Under the pieces are notes generated by a model that was not told the origin of the DNA, searched no databases, and saw only the letters and a program-made list of their open reading frames with translations. A stretch of 64,000 nucleotides of DNA, from the NCBI RefSeq assembly GCF_003001675.1, contig NZ_PVYW01000020.1, positions 117,378 through 181,377 on the forward strand, read 5' to 3'. Source of the stretch: Cohnella sp. SGD-V74. Lineage in GTDB: Bacteria > Bacillota > Bacilli > Paenibacillales > Paenibacillaceae. The position numbers were made by a program, and so were the translations under genes. Positions within the stretch are counted from its first letter, which is position 1. Every line of letters begins with the position of its first letter. Below are positions 1-8,689 of this stretch, piece after piece.

Positions 1-1424
1 GAATAGCGGAAGCGCAGCTCGCGGCCGTTCAGCTCCAGCTTCAGATGAACGGGCGTCCCTTCCGGGATCGGAATATGCGGCTCCGTATGCTCGTCGTAGA
101 CGCCGTGATCGCCCGCGATAATCCCGATATTTTTGCCCAACGCCTCGTCGCGGCCGATGCGCAAATAATAGTAGTTTTGCGAATTGTAGTAGTACATCAA
201 ACCGGCCATCTGCTGGTACGTCTCCGGCTCGAATTCGACGACGGTCGCCGCTTCGCAGACGAACGCCTGCTGCCGGCGGCCGACGAGGCTGTGCCGGAAC
301 CGCGAGTTCGGCGACTCCATGCCGCGCAGCCGCAGGAAGCCGGGACGCTCGGTCAGCGTCGCCCAAGCTTCGGCGAAGGGTTGGCGCAGTGTCTGCCATT
401 GCAGCCCGAGCGCTTCGCGGTCGAAATCGTCCTTGTCCGGCACGGACGGGAACGGATGGGCCGGCAGCGCCGGCCCCCGTACGATCGTCTCGGGCGTATT
501 CCCGCCGGAGGCCAGCCGCAGCCAGCCGTCCGCCGTCCACTCGCAGCGCTGAAGCGCCGTCTCGCGCCCCAGGTTGCAGCGCCGGTCCGCGCCCTCGAGC
601 GGCCTGCCGCACAGATGGGCGATATACCATTCCCCGCTCTGCGTTCGTACGAGACTCGCGTGGCCCGCCTTCTGCAGCGGCAGCTCCGGAGCGTGCCGTG
701 ACGTCAGCATCGGCCCGCGCGGATCGGTCTCGTACGGACCCTCCAGCGTTCGCGAACGCGCCGTCGTCACCGCATGCTCGTAGCTCGTTCCGCCTTCGGC
801 GACCATCAGATAGTAGCGGCCATCCTGCTTGTAGAGATGGGGGCCTTCCGTCAATCCCAGCTCGGAGCCTGCGTAGATTTTGCGGGAAGGGCCGACCAGT
901 TGACCCTCGTTGACAGAATATTCGCGCAAATAAATGCCGTTGAAGGCGTCTTTGCCTTTCCGGAAGTCCCATTGCATGTTCACGATCCATTTGCGGCCGT
1001 CGTCGTCATGGAACATCGACGGATCGAAGCCGCTGCTGTTCAGATACACGGGGTCGGACCACGGCCCCTCGATCGCCGGAGCGGTCACGACGTAGTTATG
1101 CGTGTCCTTGAACGCTCCGGCATGGCTCTTGACGTCGGTGTACACGAGGTAAAACAAGCCTGCGCCATCGTCGTAAGACAGGCACGGCGCCCAGACGCCG
1201 CCGGAATCGGGATTGCCCGTCATATCGAGCTGGCCGGGCCGGTCCAGAGGGCGGCCGAGCGGCCGCCAATGGACAAGGTCCCTGGAATGATGAATTTGCA
1301 CGCCCGGAAACCACTGGAACGTCGAAGTCGCCATATAATAATCCTCGCCGACTCTGACGATAGAAGGGTCCGGGTGGAAGCCGCGAAGAATCGGATTGCG
1401 GATTTCGGCCTGCTCCCGGCTCAT
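1..1424 (-). CDS. Glycoside hydrolase family 43 (beta-xylosidase/arabinofuranosidase type), C-terminus beyond window
   Basis: The frame opens at an ATG at 1424 (ribosome site AGGATGTGAGG just upstream) and runs off the left edge, giving 474 residues without a stop. It reads as a GH43 five-bladed propeller. The catalytic base lies in HPDPS (Asp19), the pKa-tuning Asp in GFDPS (Asp134) and the acid in TEGPHL (Glu193). The part beyond about residue 320 looks like the beta-sandwich that follows the propeller in the XynB-type subfamily. No signal peptide is visible, so it probably acts in the cytoplasm on imported xylo- or arabino-oligosaccharides. It is the last gene seen of the transport locus to its right but has its own promoter (1454-1483). 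The exact substrate cannot be read; the family assignment is secure. Confidence 0.9.
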   Translation of the reverse strand, partial: MSREQAEIRNPILRGFHPDPSIVRVGEDYYMATSTFQWFPGVQIHHSRDLVHWRPLGRPLDRPGQLDMTGNPDSGGVWAPCLSYDDGAGLFYLVYTDVKSHAGAFKDTHNYVVTAPAIEGPWSDPVYLNSSGFDPSMFHDDDGRKWIVNMQWDFRKGKDAFNGIYLREYSVNEGQLVGPSRKIYAGSELGLTEGPHLYKQDGRYYLMVAEGGTSYEHAVTTARSRTLEGPYETDPRGPMLTSRHAPELPLQKAGHASLVRTQSGEWYIAHLCGRPLEGADRRCNLGRETALQRCEWTADGWLRLASGGNTPETIVRGPALPAHPFPSVPDKDDFDREALGLQWQTLRQPFAEAWATLTERPGFLRLRGMESPNSRFRHSLVGRRQQAFVCEAATVVEFEPETYQQMAGLMYYYNSQNYYYLRIGRDEALGKNIGIIAGDHGVYDEHTEPHIPIPEGTPVHLKLELNGRELRFRY

Positions 1425-1453
1425 TTGCCTCACATCCTTTGCTGTCGGCCTCT

Positions 1454-1483
1454 ATTATAGGATTTCTGCGAAATCGCTAACAA
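1454..1483 (-). promoter_or_regulatory. Sigma-A-type promoter with overlapping cre-like site before GH43
   Basis: On the minus strand TTGTTA (1478-1483) and TATAAT (1454-1459) are separated by 18 nt, about 30 nt before the GH43 ATG. A 14-mer at 1469-1482 (TGTTAGCGATTTCG) fits the CcpA consensus TGNNANCGNTNNCA at all fixed positions but the last and overlaps the spacer. This suggests catabolite repression of the glycosidase independent of the transporter promoter. Inferred from motif match only. Confidence 0.5.
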
Positions 1484-1530
1484 TCAAGGAATGGAACCTG
1501 ATCTTGTCATTTTGGAACCTTCTGCTTCGC

Positions 1531-3192
1531 TTACTTCGTTTTGTTCAGATCGGCGTCGTAGGCGCTCTGCAGAATGGCCAGATAGTCGTTTAATCTGAGA
1601 CCGTCGAGGCCTTGGACGTAGCCGTCCCATTCCTTGGCGATGTCCTTGTGGCCGGTAATGAATTGCAGCATGTTCGACTTGACGTAGTCCTCGAGCGTCG
1701 CTTTGAACTGGGCGGCTTTCTCCCCGTCCTCGGCGCTGATGAAAATGTCGATCGGGAACATCTCGCCTTCCTTCGGCTCGAAGCCCTCGTATTTCTTCGT
1801 CTCCGTCACCAGGCGCAGCTCGTAGCCTTCCGGCGACATCATGTCCTGGGAGACGGCTTCCGATTCGAAGCGCTCGCGCGGCCGGAAATCCGGCCCGGCC
1901 TGATCCCATCCGTCGGTATGGATCGTCTCTGAACGGTAGGACGGATCGACCTGGTAGCTGGCCTGTTCGCCGTTGACAGTCAGTTGGCCATCGTCCGCCT
2001 TACGCCACGAATGGCCTTGGACACTGAACACCTGCCCCCATGTGCCTTCCTCGGTCCACAAGTAATCCAGCAGCTTGATCGCGGCGATCTGCTGCTCTTC
2101 ATTGGCCTTGTCGGTAATGACGAAGCGTCCCTGGTTGCCGACCGACTTGTAGTAGCCGGACAGTTGCACGCCTCCCGGTCCTTTCAGCGGAGGAACCGCG
2201 ACGTAATCGTAGTTGCGCGGATCGGTGCCCGCCACCGCCATCTGCGCGTGTCCGATCGCGAACGCGCCGAGGATCGTATCTCCCGGATTGTTGCCGAGCT
2301 GCTGCAGCCCTTCCGGATTTTGCGTGAACGCCTGCGGGTCGATCAAGCCGTCCTTGTACAGCGAGGCCATATAGCTCAGACCGTCCCGCCATTCGGACTG
2401 GGCCGCCGACAGCTGCACCTGGCCGTCCTTGACGCGGATGTAGGAGTAAGGCTGTCCGTCCCCGGTATTGTAAATAAAGGCGTTCATCAGGAAGCCGGTC
2501 AGATCCCCGTGCCACGTATTCAGCGCGCCGCTGAGCGGAATTTCGTCGGCGACGCCGTTGCCGTTCGGGTCGCCCGTCTTGAACGCGCGCAGTACGTCCG
2601 CGAACTCTTCGGTTGTCGTCGGCATCTCCAGATTGAGCTTGTCCAGCCAGTCCTGGTTGATCCACAGCTTCTGCGCGTACCAGCAGTGATAACATTCGTT
2701 GACCTGCGGCATCGCGTAGATGTTGCCGTCCGAGGAGGTGACCGCCGTCTTCAGGTCGGGACGCTCCGCGAAAATTTGCTTGATGTTCGGCGCGTATTGA
2801 TCGATGAGATCGTTCAGCGGGAGGAATACGCCCTGCTTGCCGAATTTCATCTGCTCGGCCGGCGTGAAGTTGCCGCTGAGGAACATCGCCGGATAGTCGC
2901 CGCTGGCCATCAGCACGTTGCGCTTGTCGTTGTTGTCGTTCGGCGGACCGACCGTAAATTCGAGCTCGACGTTCGTTTTCTCCTCGACCTGCTTCGTGAA
3001 CGGATTGTCCAGCGTCGTCAAATTCGGCGACTGGTTGATGAACGCGGTCAGCTTGACCCGTGCGGCCGCCTCTCCGCCGTTTTGGCCCGACGGACTTCCT
3101 CCTTGCTCCGAATTTCCGCCGTTCGAGCAGGCGCTCAGCAGCAGCGTCGCAATCAGACCCAGACCCGCAAGCTTGCTCCATTTTTTTCTCAT
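1531..3192 (-). CDS. Sugar ABC transporter substrate-binding lipoprotein (LipO/YtcQ type)
   Basis: A 553-aa extracellular solute-binding protein of the large CUT1 class. The N-terminus is a lipoprotein signal: basic MRKKWSK, a hydrophobic core, then lipobox LLSAC with the lipidated Cys near residue 21, followed by a Gly/Ser/Asn-rich linker. The ATG at 3192 is chosen because GGAGGG lies 9 nt upstream; the in-frame TTG 18 nt earlier sits on that ribosome site. It follows the two permease genes on the same strand (66 nt gap). It would capture oligosaccharides outside the membrane and hand them to the permeases; the ATPase is missing, as usual for this family, which relies on a shared MsmX-type ATPase. 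The ligand is unknown. Confidence 0.9.
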   Translation of the reverse strand: MRKKWSKLAGLGLIATLLLSACSNGGNSEQGGSPSGQNGGEAAARVKLTAFINQSPNLTTLDNPFTKQVEEKTNVELEFTVGPPNDNNDKRNVLMASGDYPAMFLSGNFTPAEQMKFGKQGVFLPLNDLIDQYAPNIKQIFAERPDLKTAVTSSDGNIYAMPQVNECYHCWYAQKLWINQDWLDKLNLEMPTTTEEFADVLRAFKTGDPNGNGVADEIPLSGALNTWHGDLTGFLMNAFIYNTGDGQPYSYIRVKDGQVQLSAAQSEWRDGLSYMASLYKDGLIDPQAFTQNPEGLQQLGNNPGDTILGAFAIGHAQMAVAGTDPRNYDYVAVPPLKGPGGVQLSGYYKSVGNQGRFVITDKANEEQQIAAIKLLDYLWTEEGTWGQVFSVQGHSWRKADDGQLTVNGEQASYQVDPSYRSETIHTDGWDQAGPDFRPRERFESEAVSQDMMSPEGYELRLVTETKKYEGFEPKEGEMFPIDIFISAEDGEKAAQFKATLEDYVKSNMLQFITGHKDIAKEWDGYVQGLDGLRLNDYLAILQSAYDADLNKTK

Positions 3193-3258
3193 TTCGGACA
3201 CCCTCCGCAATCGTAATAGGATACAGCTTCGTTTCTCCCGGCCTATCGTTTGTCTATT

Positions 3259-4164
3259 TTAACCTTTCAAAGAACCGATCATGACCCCCTTCACGAAGTG
3301 CTTCTGAACGAATGGATATAGGATAAGGACCGGCAGGCTGGAGACGACGATCAGAGAAAATTTCAGCAAATCCTTCATCCCCTGTCTGGCTTCCATTGTT
3401 CGTACGTCCACCATCATCGAATTGTCGACGGAATTCTGAATGAGAATTTCCCGCAAAATCAATTGAAGCGGATATAAATCGGCGCTCTTGAGGAAAATCA
3501 GCGCGTCGAAATACGCATTCCAGGCGGTGACGGCGTACATCAGCACGAGCACCGCGATAATCGGCTTGGACAGCGGCAGCGCGATCGACCGCAGGAAGCG
3601 CAGGTCGCTGCAGCCGTCCATCTCCGCCGCCTCGTTCAGTTCCTCGGGAATCGTCTCCTGGAAGAACGTTCTGGCGATGAACACCTGCCACACCGCGATC
3701 GCCTGAGGCAGCAGCAGCGCCCAGCGGGTGTCGATCAGGCCGAGATTTTTGACGACCAGGTAATAAGGAATCAGCCCGCCGCTGAAAATCATTGTGGCGA
3801 TGAGCAAATACATCAGAAACGTTCTGCCGTAAAACGTGCGCTTGGACAGCGGATAAGCGATGGCGATCGTCAGCGCGACGCTGATCAGCGTGCCGAAGCC
3901 CATATAGAAGATCGAGTTGCCGTAACCCGCCCAGATGCGCGGATTTTGCAGCACGGCCGTATAGCCCTTGAGCGAAAATTCGACCGGGAACAGCCACACC
4001 CGTCCGGCCACGACCGCCTGCGGCGAACTAAACGACGAGCTGACGATGTAGATGAGCGGATACAGCACCGCGATCAGCACGGCGAACAGCACGACGTAGA
4101 TGACAATCAGCAGCGCCTTGTCCGACAACGGTTCCCTGATTTTGTTGGATGCCGCCATAGCCAT
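3259..4164 (-). CDS. Carbohydrate ABC transporter permease (YtcP/MalG type)
   Basis: A 301-aa inner-membrane permease with six predicted helices. It has the EAA-loop sequence EELNEAAEMDGCSDLRFLRSIALPLSKP and the family C-terminus ending QKHFVKGVMIGSLKG. The chosen ATG (4164) begins one base after the stop of the upstream permease, so translation is probably coupled; an in-frame start further upstream would overlap that gene by 47 nt. It pairs with the LplB-type permease to form the membrane channel for the binding lipoprotein encoded next. Confidence 0.92.
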   Translation of the reverse strand: MAMAASNKIREPLSDKALLIVIYVVLFAVLIAVLYPLIYIVSSSFSSPQAVVAGRVWLFPVEFSLKGYTAVLQNPRIWAGYGNSIFYMGFGTLISVALTIAIAYPLSKRTFYGRTFLMYLLIATMIFSGGLIPYYLVVKNLGLIDTRWALLLPQAIAVWQVFIARTFFQETIPEELNEAAEMDGCSDLRFLRSIALPLSKPIIAVLVLMYAVTAWNAYFDALIFLKSADLYPLQLILREILIQNSVDNSMMVDVRTMEARQGMKDLLKFSLIVVSSLPVLILYPFVQKHFVKGVMIGSLKG

Positions 4165-4165
4165 A

Positions 4166-5137
4166 TTAGAACAACCCCGTTCCCGTTGCGCGTCTTGCCC
4201 CGAAGTTGGCAAGCAGGATCAACCCCAGGTTGATCAGCGAATTAAACAAGCCGACGGCGGCCGAGAAGCTGTAGTTGGCTTGCACGAGCCCGACCTTGTA
4301 CACGTAGGTCGAAATAATCTCGGACGCGCTCGTATTGAGCGGATTTTGCAGCAAATACACTTTCTCGAAGCCGATGTTCAGCAACTGTCCCATGTTCAGG
4401 ACGAGCAGCAGCACCATGATCGGCATAATGCTGGGCAAATCGATATGAATCATTTTCTGCAGCCGACTGGCGCCGTCCAGCTTGGCCGCCTCGTACAGCT
4501 GCGGATTGACGCCGGCCAGGGCGGCGATATAGATGATCGCGCTGTAACCCGTAAACTGCCAGACGTCGGAGAAAACGAAAATCGTCGTGAACAGGGACGG
4601 CTCGCCGATAAAGTTGATCGATTCGAAGCCCAGCGCCGTGCGAATGTGATCGATCGCCCCGATCCGCGGCGCCAGAAACAGCAGAATCATCGACACCATA
4701 ACGACGGTGGAAATGAAATACGGCGCATAGGTGACCATCTGCACAGCGCGCTTGAACAAGCCGTTGCGCAGCTCGTTGATCATCAGGGCCAGCAGAATCG
4801 GCGCCGGGAATCCGACGGCCAGCGCGTACAGGCTCAGAAACAGCGTGTTCTTAATCAGCATCCAGAAGTTCGGATGACGGAAAAACTCCTCGAAGTGCTT
4901 GAAGCCGACCCAGGGACTGCCCCAGATTCCCTGCTTCGGACTCAGATCCTTGAAGGCGATCTGCACGCCCAGGATCGGGACATACTTGAATAAAATGAAA
5001 TAAGTGATCGGCAGCGCGATAACGATGTACAGCTGCCAGTGACGGCGCATTTGCCGCAGCGCGCCGCGCCGGGACGTTTGCCCAGGCGGCCCGATCCGGG
5101 CATAGGCCGCGGCCGATGCATTCGTCGTGTTGGACAT
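4166..5137 (-). CDS. Carbohydrate ABC transporter permease (LplB type)
   Basis: A 323-aa permease that opens the transport operon. A basic cytoplasmic N-terminus is followed by the family hallmark region ITYFILFKYVPILGVQIAFKD, about six helices and an EAA loop (YEAAKLDGASRLQKMIHIDLPSIMP). The ATG is preceded by GAGGAGGGGG. Upstream it is separated from the AraC sensor gene by a terminator, so the transporter genes are transcribed apart from the regulator, which presumably activates them. Confidence 0.92.
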   Translation of the reverse strand: MSNTTNASAAAYARIGPPGQTSRRGALRQMRRHWQLYIVIALPITYFILFKYVPILGVQIAFKDLSPKQGIWGSPWVGFKHFEEFFRHPNFWMLIKNTLFLSLYALAVGFPAPILLALMINELRNGLFKRAVQMVTYAPYFISTVVMVSMILLFLAPRIGAIDHIRTALGFESINFIGEPSLFTTIFVFSDVWQFTGYSAIIYIAALAGVNPQLYEAAKLDGASRLQKMIHIDLPSIMPIMVLLLVLNMGQLLNIGFEKVYLLQNPLNTSASEIISTYVYKVGLVQANYSFSAAVGLFNSLINLGLILLANFGARRATGTGLF

Positions 5138-5231
5138 GTTGCAACCCCCTCCTCGTCTGACTGATTGGTGCGATGGGGCAACTATACCGCGGAATTATCC
5201 GCTCCGGCAATTGACAAGAATCCGGCGCTTA

Positions 5232-5266
5232 ACAAAAATCGGACCGGGCTGCAGAGCCCGGTCCGA
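5232..5266 (-). terminator. Rho-independent terminator after the AraC sensor gene
   Basis: A perfect 12-bp G+C-rich stem (5239-5250 with 5255-5266) and 4-nt loop is followed on the minus strand by TTTTTGTT (5232-5238 complement). It lies between the sensor-regulator stop (5292) and the permease start (5137), isolating the regulator transcript from the transporter genes. Confidence 0.85.
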
Positions 5267-5291
5267 CCAGTCACTATACTATTTTCCGCGC

Positions 5292-7523
5292 TTAACCGGA
5301 ACGCTCCCGGCGGTAATCTCCGGGCGGAATTCCGACGATGCGCTTGAAGACGCGGGTGAACGATACCGGATTCAGATAACCGACCCGCTGGCCGATCTCC
5401 TGAACCGACAGATCGCTCCCGCGCAGCAGCTCCTTGGCCAGTTCCACCCGGCGATCGATCAGAAAGTCGATGAACTTGATATCGAACTGCTCCTTGAACA
5501 AGGCGCTGACGTTTTTCGAAGGGATATCGAACTGCTCGCTCAGATGAACGAGCGACAAGTCGGGATTGGCGGCGTTCTCGTCGATGTATTCTCTCATCCG
5601 GATCGCGATCTCGCCCGCGCCGCCCTTGGCCGTCTTCTCAGCCATGACGTATTCCAACTTCTCCAGTATGCCGAGAATTTCTTCCTGCGCGTCCTCCAGC
5701 GTCTCGAACTGGTCGATAACGTCCCGCGTAATCGCTTTGTTCGTCTCAACCGCCTCGTCGTCCAGCATCGTTCCCTGAATATGCTCGAACAGATGGTATG
5801 CGAAATAATTCAGCAGGTTGACGATGTCGTCGCGCTTCAGCCGATTACTCCTGTACTGCTCGTACATCGCCGCGTATTTGGACCGCCAATCCGGCTCCAT
5901 CATCCGGAAGGAATAGACGAGCCGGCGAATGCGCTCCAGGTGGGCGTACAATTCGACCGAAGCGCCCTCCTCCGTCTCCCAGTAGCCGATCGTACGGTCG
6001 CTGCCGAGCACAGCCCGGCAATTGACCGCTTCGACGGCCGACTTGTAGGACGTTTTGAGCTGCGCGACGCTGTCGGCCGCTTTGCCGACCCCGATCGTGA
6101 CGGTAAAGGTCAGGTTGCTCCGAATCCACTGCAGAGCGTTGTCGGACAGCTTCAGAATGCGATCTGTCAGCGCCAGGGAATCGTCCTCCTGCACGTAGAC
6201 GAACCCGCATATCTCCTTGTCGTTGATCCATTCGCTCCAACTGCGCAGCCCGTGCTTCTGCACGAGCTCGACGTACATGTTCTGGATAATGAAGCGGAAC
6301 AAAATCATGTCCTGTTCCTTGTAGCGCGACAACGCGTCGGAATACTTGTCGATGGAGACGATGACGACCGCCGCCTGCTTAAAGCCTCCGGTAAAGCCGT
6401 GGCTCTCCATCTCGGCGTTCCATTCCTCGCTCGCCAGCGAACGGGAGCCGCTCATCACTTCGAGGAAAATCGATTTTTTGCGGTAGCCGATATTGAGGTC
6501 GGACTGGGATTTGAACAGGTTAAATCGCTGGACAAGGGAATCCAGCGTTGATTCGATGTAATGGAACTCGTTGCGCTCTTCTCCGCCGCGTTCTCCCGAG
6601 GCGTGCGAGATGCGGTCCAGCTTGGAGATGAGCGCCCGCAACGGCTTGTAATTGCGGTGCGTCATGTAGAAAATCGCCAGAAGGCCGACAACGGCAACGA
6701 GCAGCGCCAGCGCGATCCAGACGTTGGAGAACGCGCGCAGAAGCGCGAAGCCGCTTCCCTTCGCCAGACCGCTCTCATAGGTCCAGCCCGTATAGTCCGA
6801 CACCGTCGACGCGATAGCGGTGCGGCCCGACGTCTCGTCCGCCGCGATCAAGATCGGCTCGTCCCCCTGGCCCGTCACCGTCACATAGCTGGACGTCCGG
6901 TCGATCCGCTGCGAGACGAGTTGGGCCAGAGCGCTCGCCCTGACGTTAACGATCATCAGCCCGCTCTCGCCGCGATTGGTCAAATATTTGCGCGCCAGCG
7001 AGATGACCGCCTCCTCGCGCGACGCCGGGAATTCCTTGAAGAGACGCTGGTCCGTCCAATGGTACGAATAGCCGTCCTGCCGCAGCTCGCCCACGAAATC
7101 GCGATCCGGATACCGCTCCAGCGGAGTTACCGTATTCGTGCTGAGCACGTAGCTGTCGCTGTCACGCACGAGATAGACCGAATGGATCTGCGGATTCAAC
7201 TGCTTCATGTTGTTGAATTCCTTGGTCGCCTGATAGGTGAAAAAAGCCGGAGGCTGGCCCGACTGATTGAAGTAATCGAGCAGGTTGAATTCCGGGGAAT
7301 TGCTGTTGCGCGTCTGCATCGTCACCATCAGTTGATCGATGGACGCCAGCGTCTGCTCGACGCTCTGCATCATTTGATTGTTCACGCTCGCGTAGATGCG
7401 CGACGTATCCTGCTGCGCGCGCTCGCTGAGCACCTGAAAGAAAATGAAGAACAAAAAAGAAATCATCAGAAAAAATACCGGCATGTACGAGAACAATAAG
7501 CGGTAATACCATGTTTTTCGCAT
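5292..7523 (-). CDS. Membrane-bound AraC-type sensor-regulator (one-component)
   Basis: A 743-aa protein with a transmembrane helix at about 10-33, an extracellular dCache-like sensor region (about 34-275), a second helix near 280-300, a variable cytoplasmic linker and a C-terminal AraC helix-turn-helix pair (last ~100 residues). The DNA-binding part contains FDIPSKNVSALFKEQF and the second-helix signature VGYLNPVSFTRVFKRIVGIPPGDYRR. The start at 7523 has GGAGGGG upstream; the frame could extend 23 codons further but without a ribosome site. Such proteins sense an extracellular or binding-protein-bound sugar and activate the neighbouring transporter genes directly, without phosphorelay. The target here is inferred from position. 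Confidence 0.9.
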   Translation of the reverse strand: MRKTWYYRLLFSYMPVFFLMISFLFFIFFQVLSERAQQDTSRIYASVNNQMMQSVEQTLASIDQLMVTMQTRNSNSPEFNLLDYFNQSGQPPAFFTYQATKEFNNMKQLNPQIHSVYLVRDSDSYVLSTNTVTPLERYPDRDFVGELRQDGYSYHWTDQRLFKEFPASREEAVISLARKYLTNRGESGLMIVNVRASALAQLVSQRIDRTSSYVTVTGQGDEPILIAADETSGRTAIASTVSDYTGWTYESGLAKGSGFALLRAFSNVWIALALLVAVVGLLAIFYMTHRNYKPLRALISKLDRISHASGERGGEERNEFHYIESTLDSLVQRFNLFKSQSDLNIGYRKKSIFLEVMSGSRSLASEEWNAEMESHGFTGGFKQAAVVIVSIDKYSDALSRYKEQDMILFRFIIQNMYVELVQKHGLRSWSEWINDKEICGFVYVQEDDSLALTDRILKLSDNALQWIRSNLTFTVTIGVGKAADSVAQLKTSYKSAVEAVNCRAVLGSDRTIGYWETEEGASVELYAHLERIRRLVYSFRMMEPDWRSKYAAMYEQYRSNRLKRDDIVNLLNYFAYHLFEHIQGTMLDDEAVETNKAITRDVIDQFETLEDAQEEILGILEKLEYVMAEKTAKGGAGEIAIRMREYIDENAANPDLSLVHLSEQFDIPSKNVSALFKEQFDIKFIDFLIDRRVELAKELLRGSDLSVQEIGQRVGYLNPVSFTRVFKRIVGIPPGDYRRERSG

Positions 7524-7562
7524 TTCAACCCCTCCAATTTTCCAGAGCCGCCGGGGGCATAA

Positions 7563-7576
7563 AGTAAGCGCTTGCG
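7563..7576 (-). promoter_or_regulatory. Candidate cre (CcpA) site upstream of AraC sensor gene
   Basis: The sequence AGTAAGCGCTTGCG contains the palindromic core GTAAGCGCTTGC and matches the ideal cre TGTAAGCGCTTACA at 11 of 14 positions. It sits 40-53 nt upstream of the sensor start codon, where repression of transcription would be expected. Confidence 0.4.
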
Positions 7577-7624
7577 AGGAAATTAGCGTCAAGTCTGCTC
7601 ATTTTATCAGGAAAGCCGATGCTT

Positions 7625-8494
7625 TTACAATGGGGGAAAATGGAGCGAATTCGCCTGTGACTCGGACGAAACGTCCGAGGACTCCTCTGCGTTCCGCTCC
7701 GCAAGCTTCCGGTAATCCCGCGGGCCGACGCCCATCTGGCGGCGGAACAGCTCCGCGAAATGATTGTAGTTGCGGAAGCCGACATCGAACGCCGCCTCGG
7801 TCGCGGTTCTCCCGGAGTGCCCGATCAGCAAAGCCGCTTGGCGAATGCGCATCCGGTTTAACGATCCGATCAAGGTAAGGCCCGTCTCCTCCTTAAACAG
7901 ATGGGACAGTCTGGAGGCGGATAATCCTACCGAACGGGCGATGTCCTCGATCCTTGGCGTTTCGCTCATATGCGCGGACAGATCATGCAGAATTTCCTCC
8001 ACACGCGGATCCAGCTTTCTCCATCCGCGCTCTGCCATGATCAGAAGCACGCCGCGCAGCTCGTTCTCGCAAACCTGCTGCCAGAGAGAGCGCCGTTCCC
8101 GGGAATCCCGCAGCACGTTCCTTAGCGCGCGGTAAACGCGCCGCTGCAGATGTCGGCTTCCTAACGCCGTGACCGTCAGCTCTTCACGGGGAAAATAGCG
8201 GATTTCCTCCAGTTCCGGAAAGTGCGCCCAAATAAAGTTCCAACAGCTCCCCGGAGTCGTACCGTATTCGTGGGGTACTCCGCCGCGCAGCAAAACCGCG
8301 TCTCCGGCTCCGCAGCGTTTCTCCCCGGAAGCCGTGCGAAAATAGCCGCTCCCACCAACTGTGTAAGCCAACAGCCAATCATTCATTCCTTCCGGCCTTC
8401 TTGTTATGTAACGATCTGATTCGTTGAAATGTCCGGCGAAAATCGTGCCGTACGCCGGAGCTGCGTAGCTTCCGACGCTGTCGTACACGGTCAA
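7625..8494 (-). CDS. AraC family transcriptional regulator (cupin type)
   Basis: A 289-aa soluble regulator. The N-terminal cupin region carries the motif GGVPHEYGTTPGS typical of sugar-sensing AraC proteins. The C-terminal AraC domain (about 185-280) contains VGLSASRLSHLFKEETGL and DVGFRNYNHFAELFRRQMGVGPRDYRK. I choose the TTG at 8494, which has AAGGAGGGGG 4-7 nt upstream; a GTG two codons later is possible, and frame extension further upstream lacks homologous character. The gene follows the hexuronate genes on the same strand after a 195-nt gap and is the likeliest local regulator of them or of the sensor gene downstream; this is inference. Confidence 0.85.
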   Translation of the reverse strand: MTVYDSVGSYAAPAYGTIFAGHFNESDRYITRRPEGMNDWLLAYTVGGSGYFRTASGEKRCGAGDAVLLRGGVPHEYGTTPGSCWNFIWAHFPELEEIRYFPREELTVTALGSRHLQRRVYRALRNVLRDSRERRSLWQQVCENELRGVLLIMAERGWRKLDPRVEEILHDLSAHMSETPRIEDIARSVGLSASRLSHLFKEETGLTLIGSLNRMRIRQAALLIGHSGRTATEAAFDVGFRNYNHFAELFRRQMGVGPRDYRKLAERNAEESSDVSSESQANSLHFPPL

Positions 8495-8689
8495 GCGACC
8501 CCCTCCTTCTTCCGGCCGAAGCGCGGCCCTTCTATTATAATCGCCTGGAGGACCAGCGTCATTGGCATTTCGGAACGAATCGCAGCTCTTTGGCAGAAAC
8601 GTTCGTCCCTTTTGAAGTCGAAACGCAAAGACGGCATCGGGGAAGCTTCCCCCCGATACCGCTGGATTCAACTTTGAAATCCCTTGACT

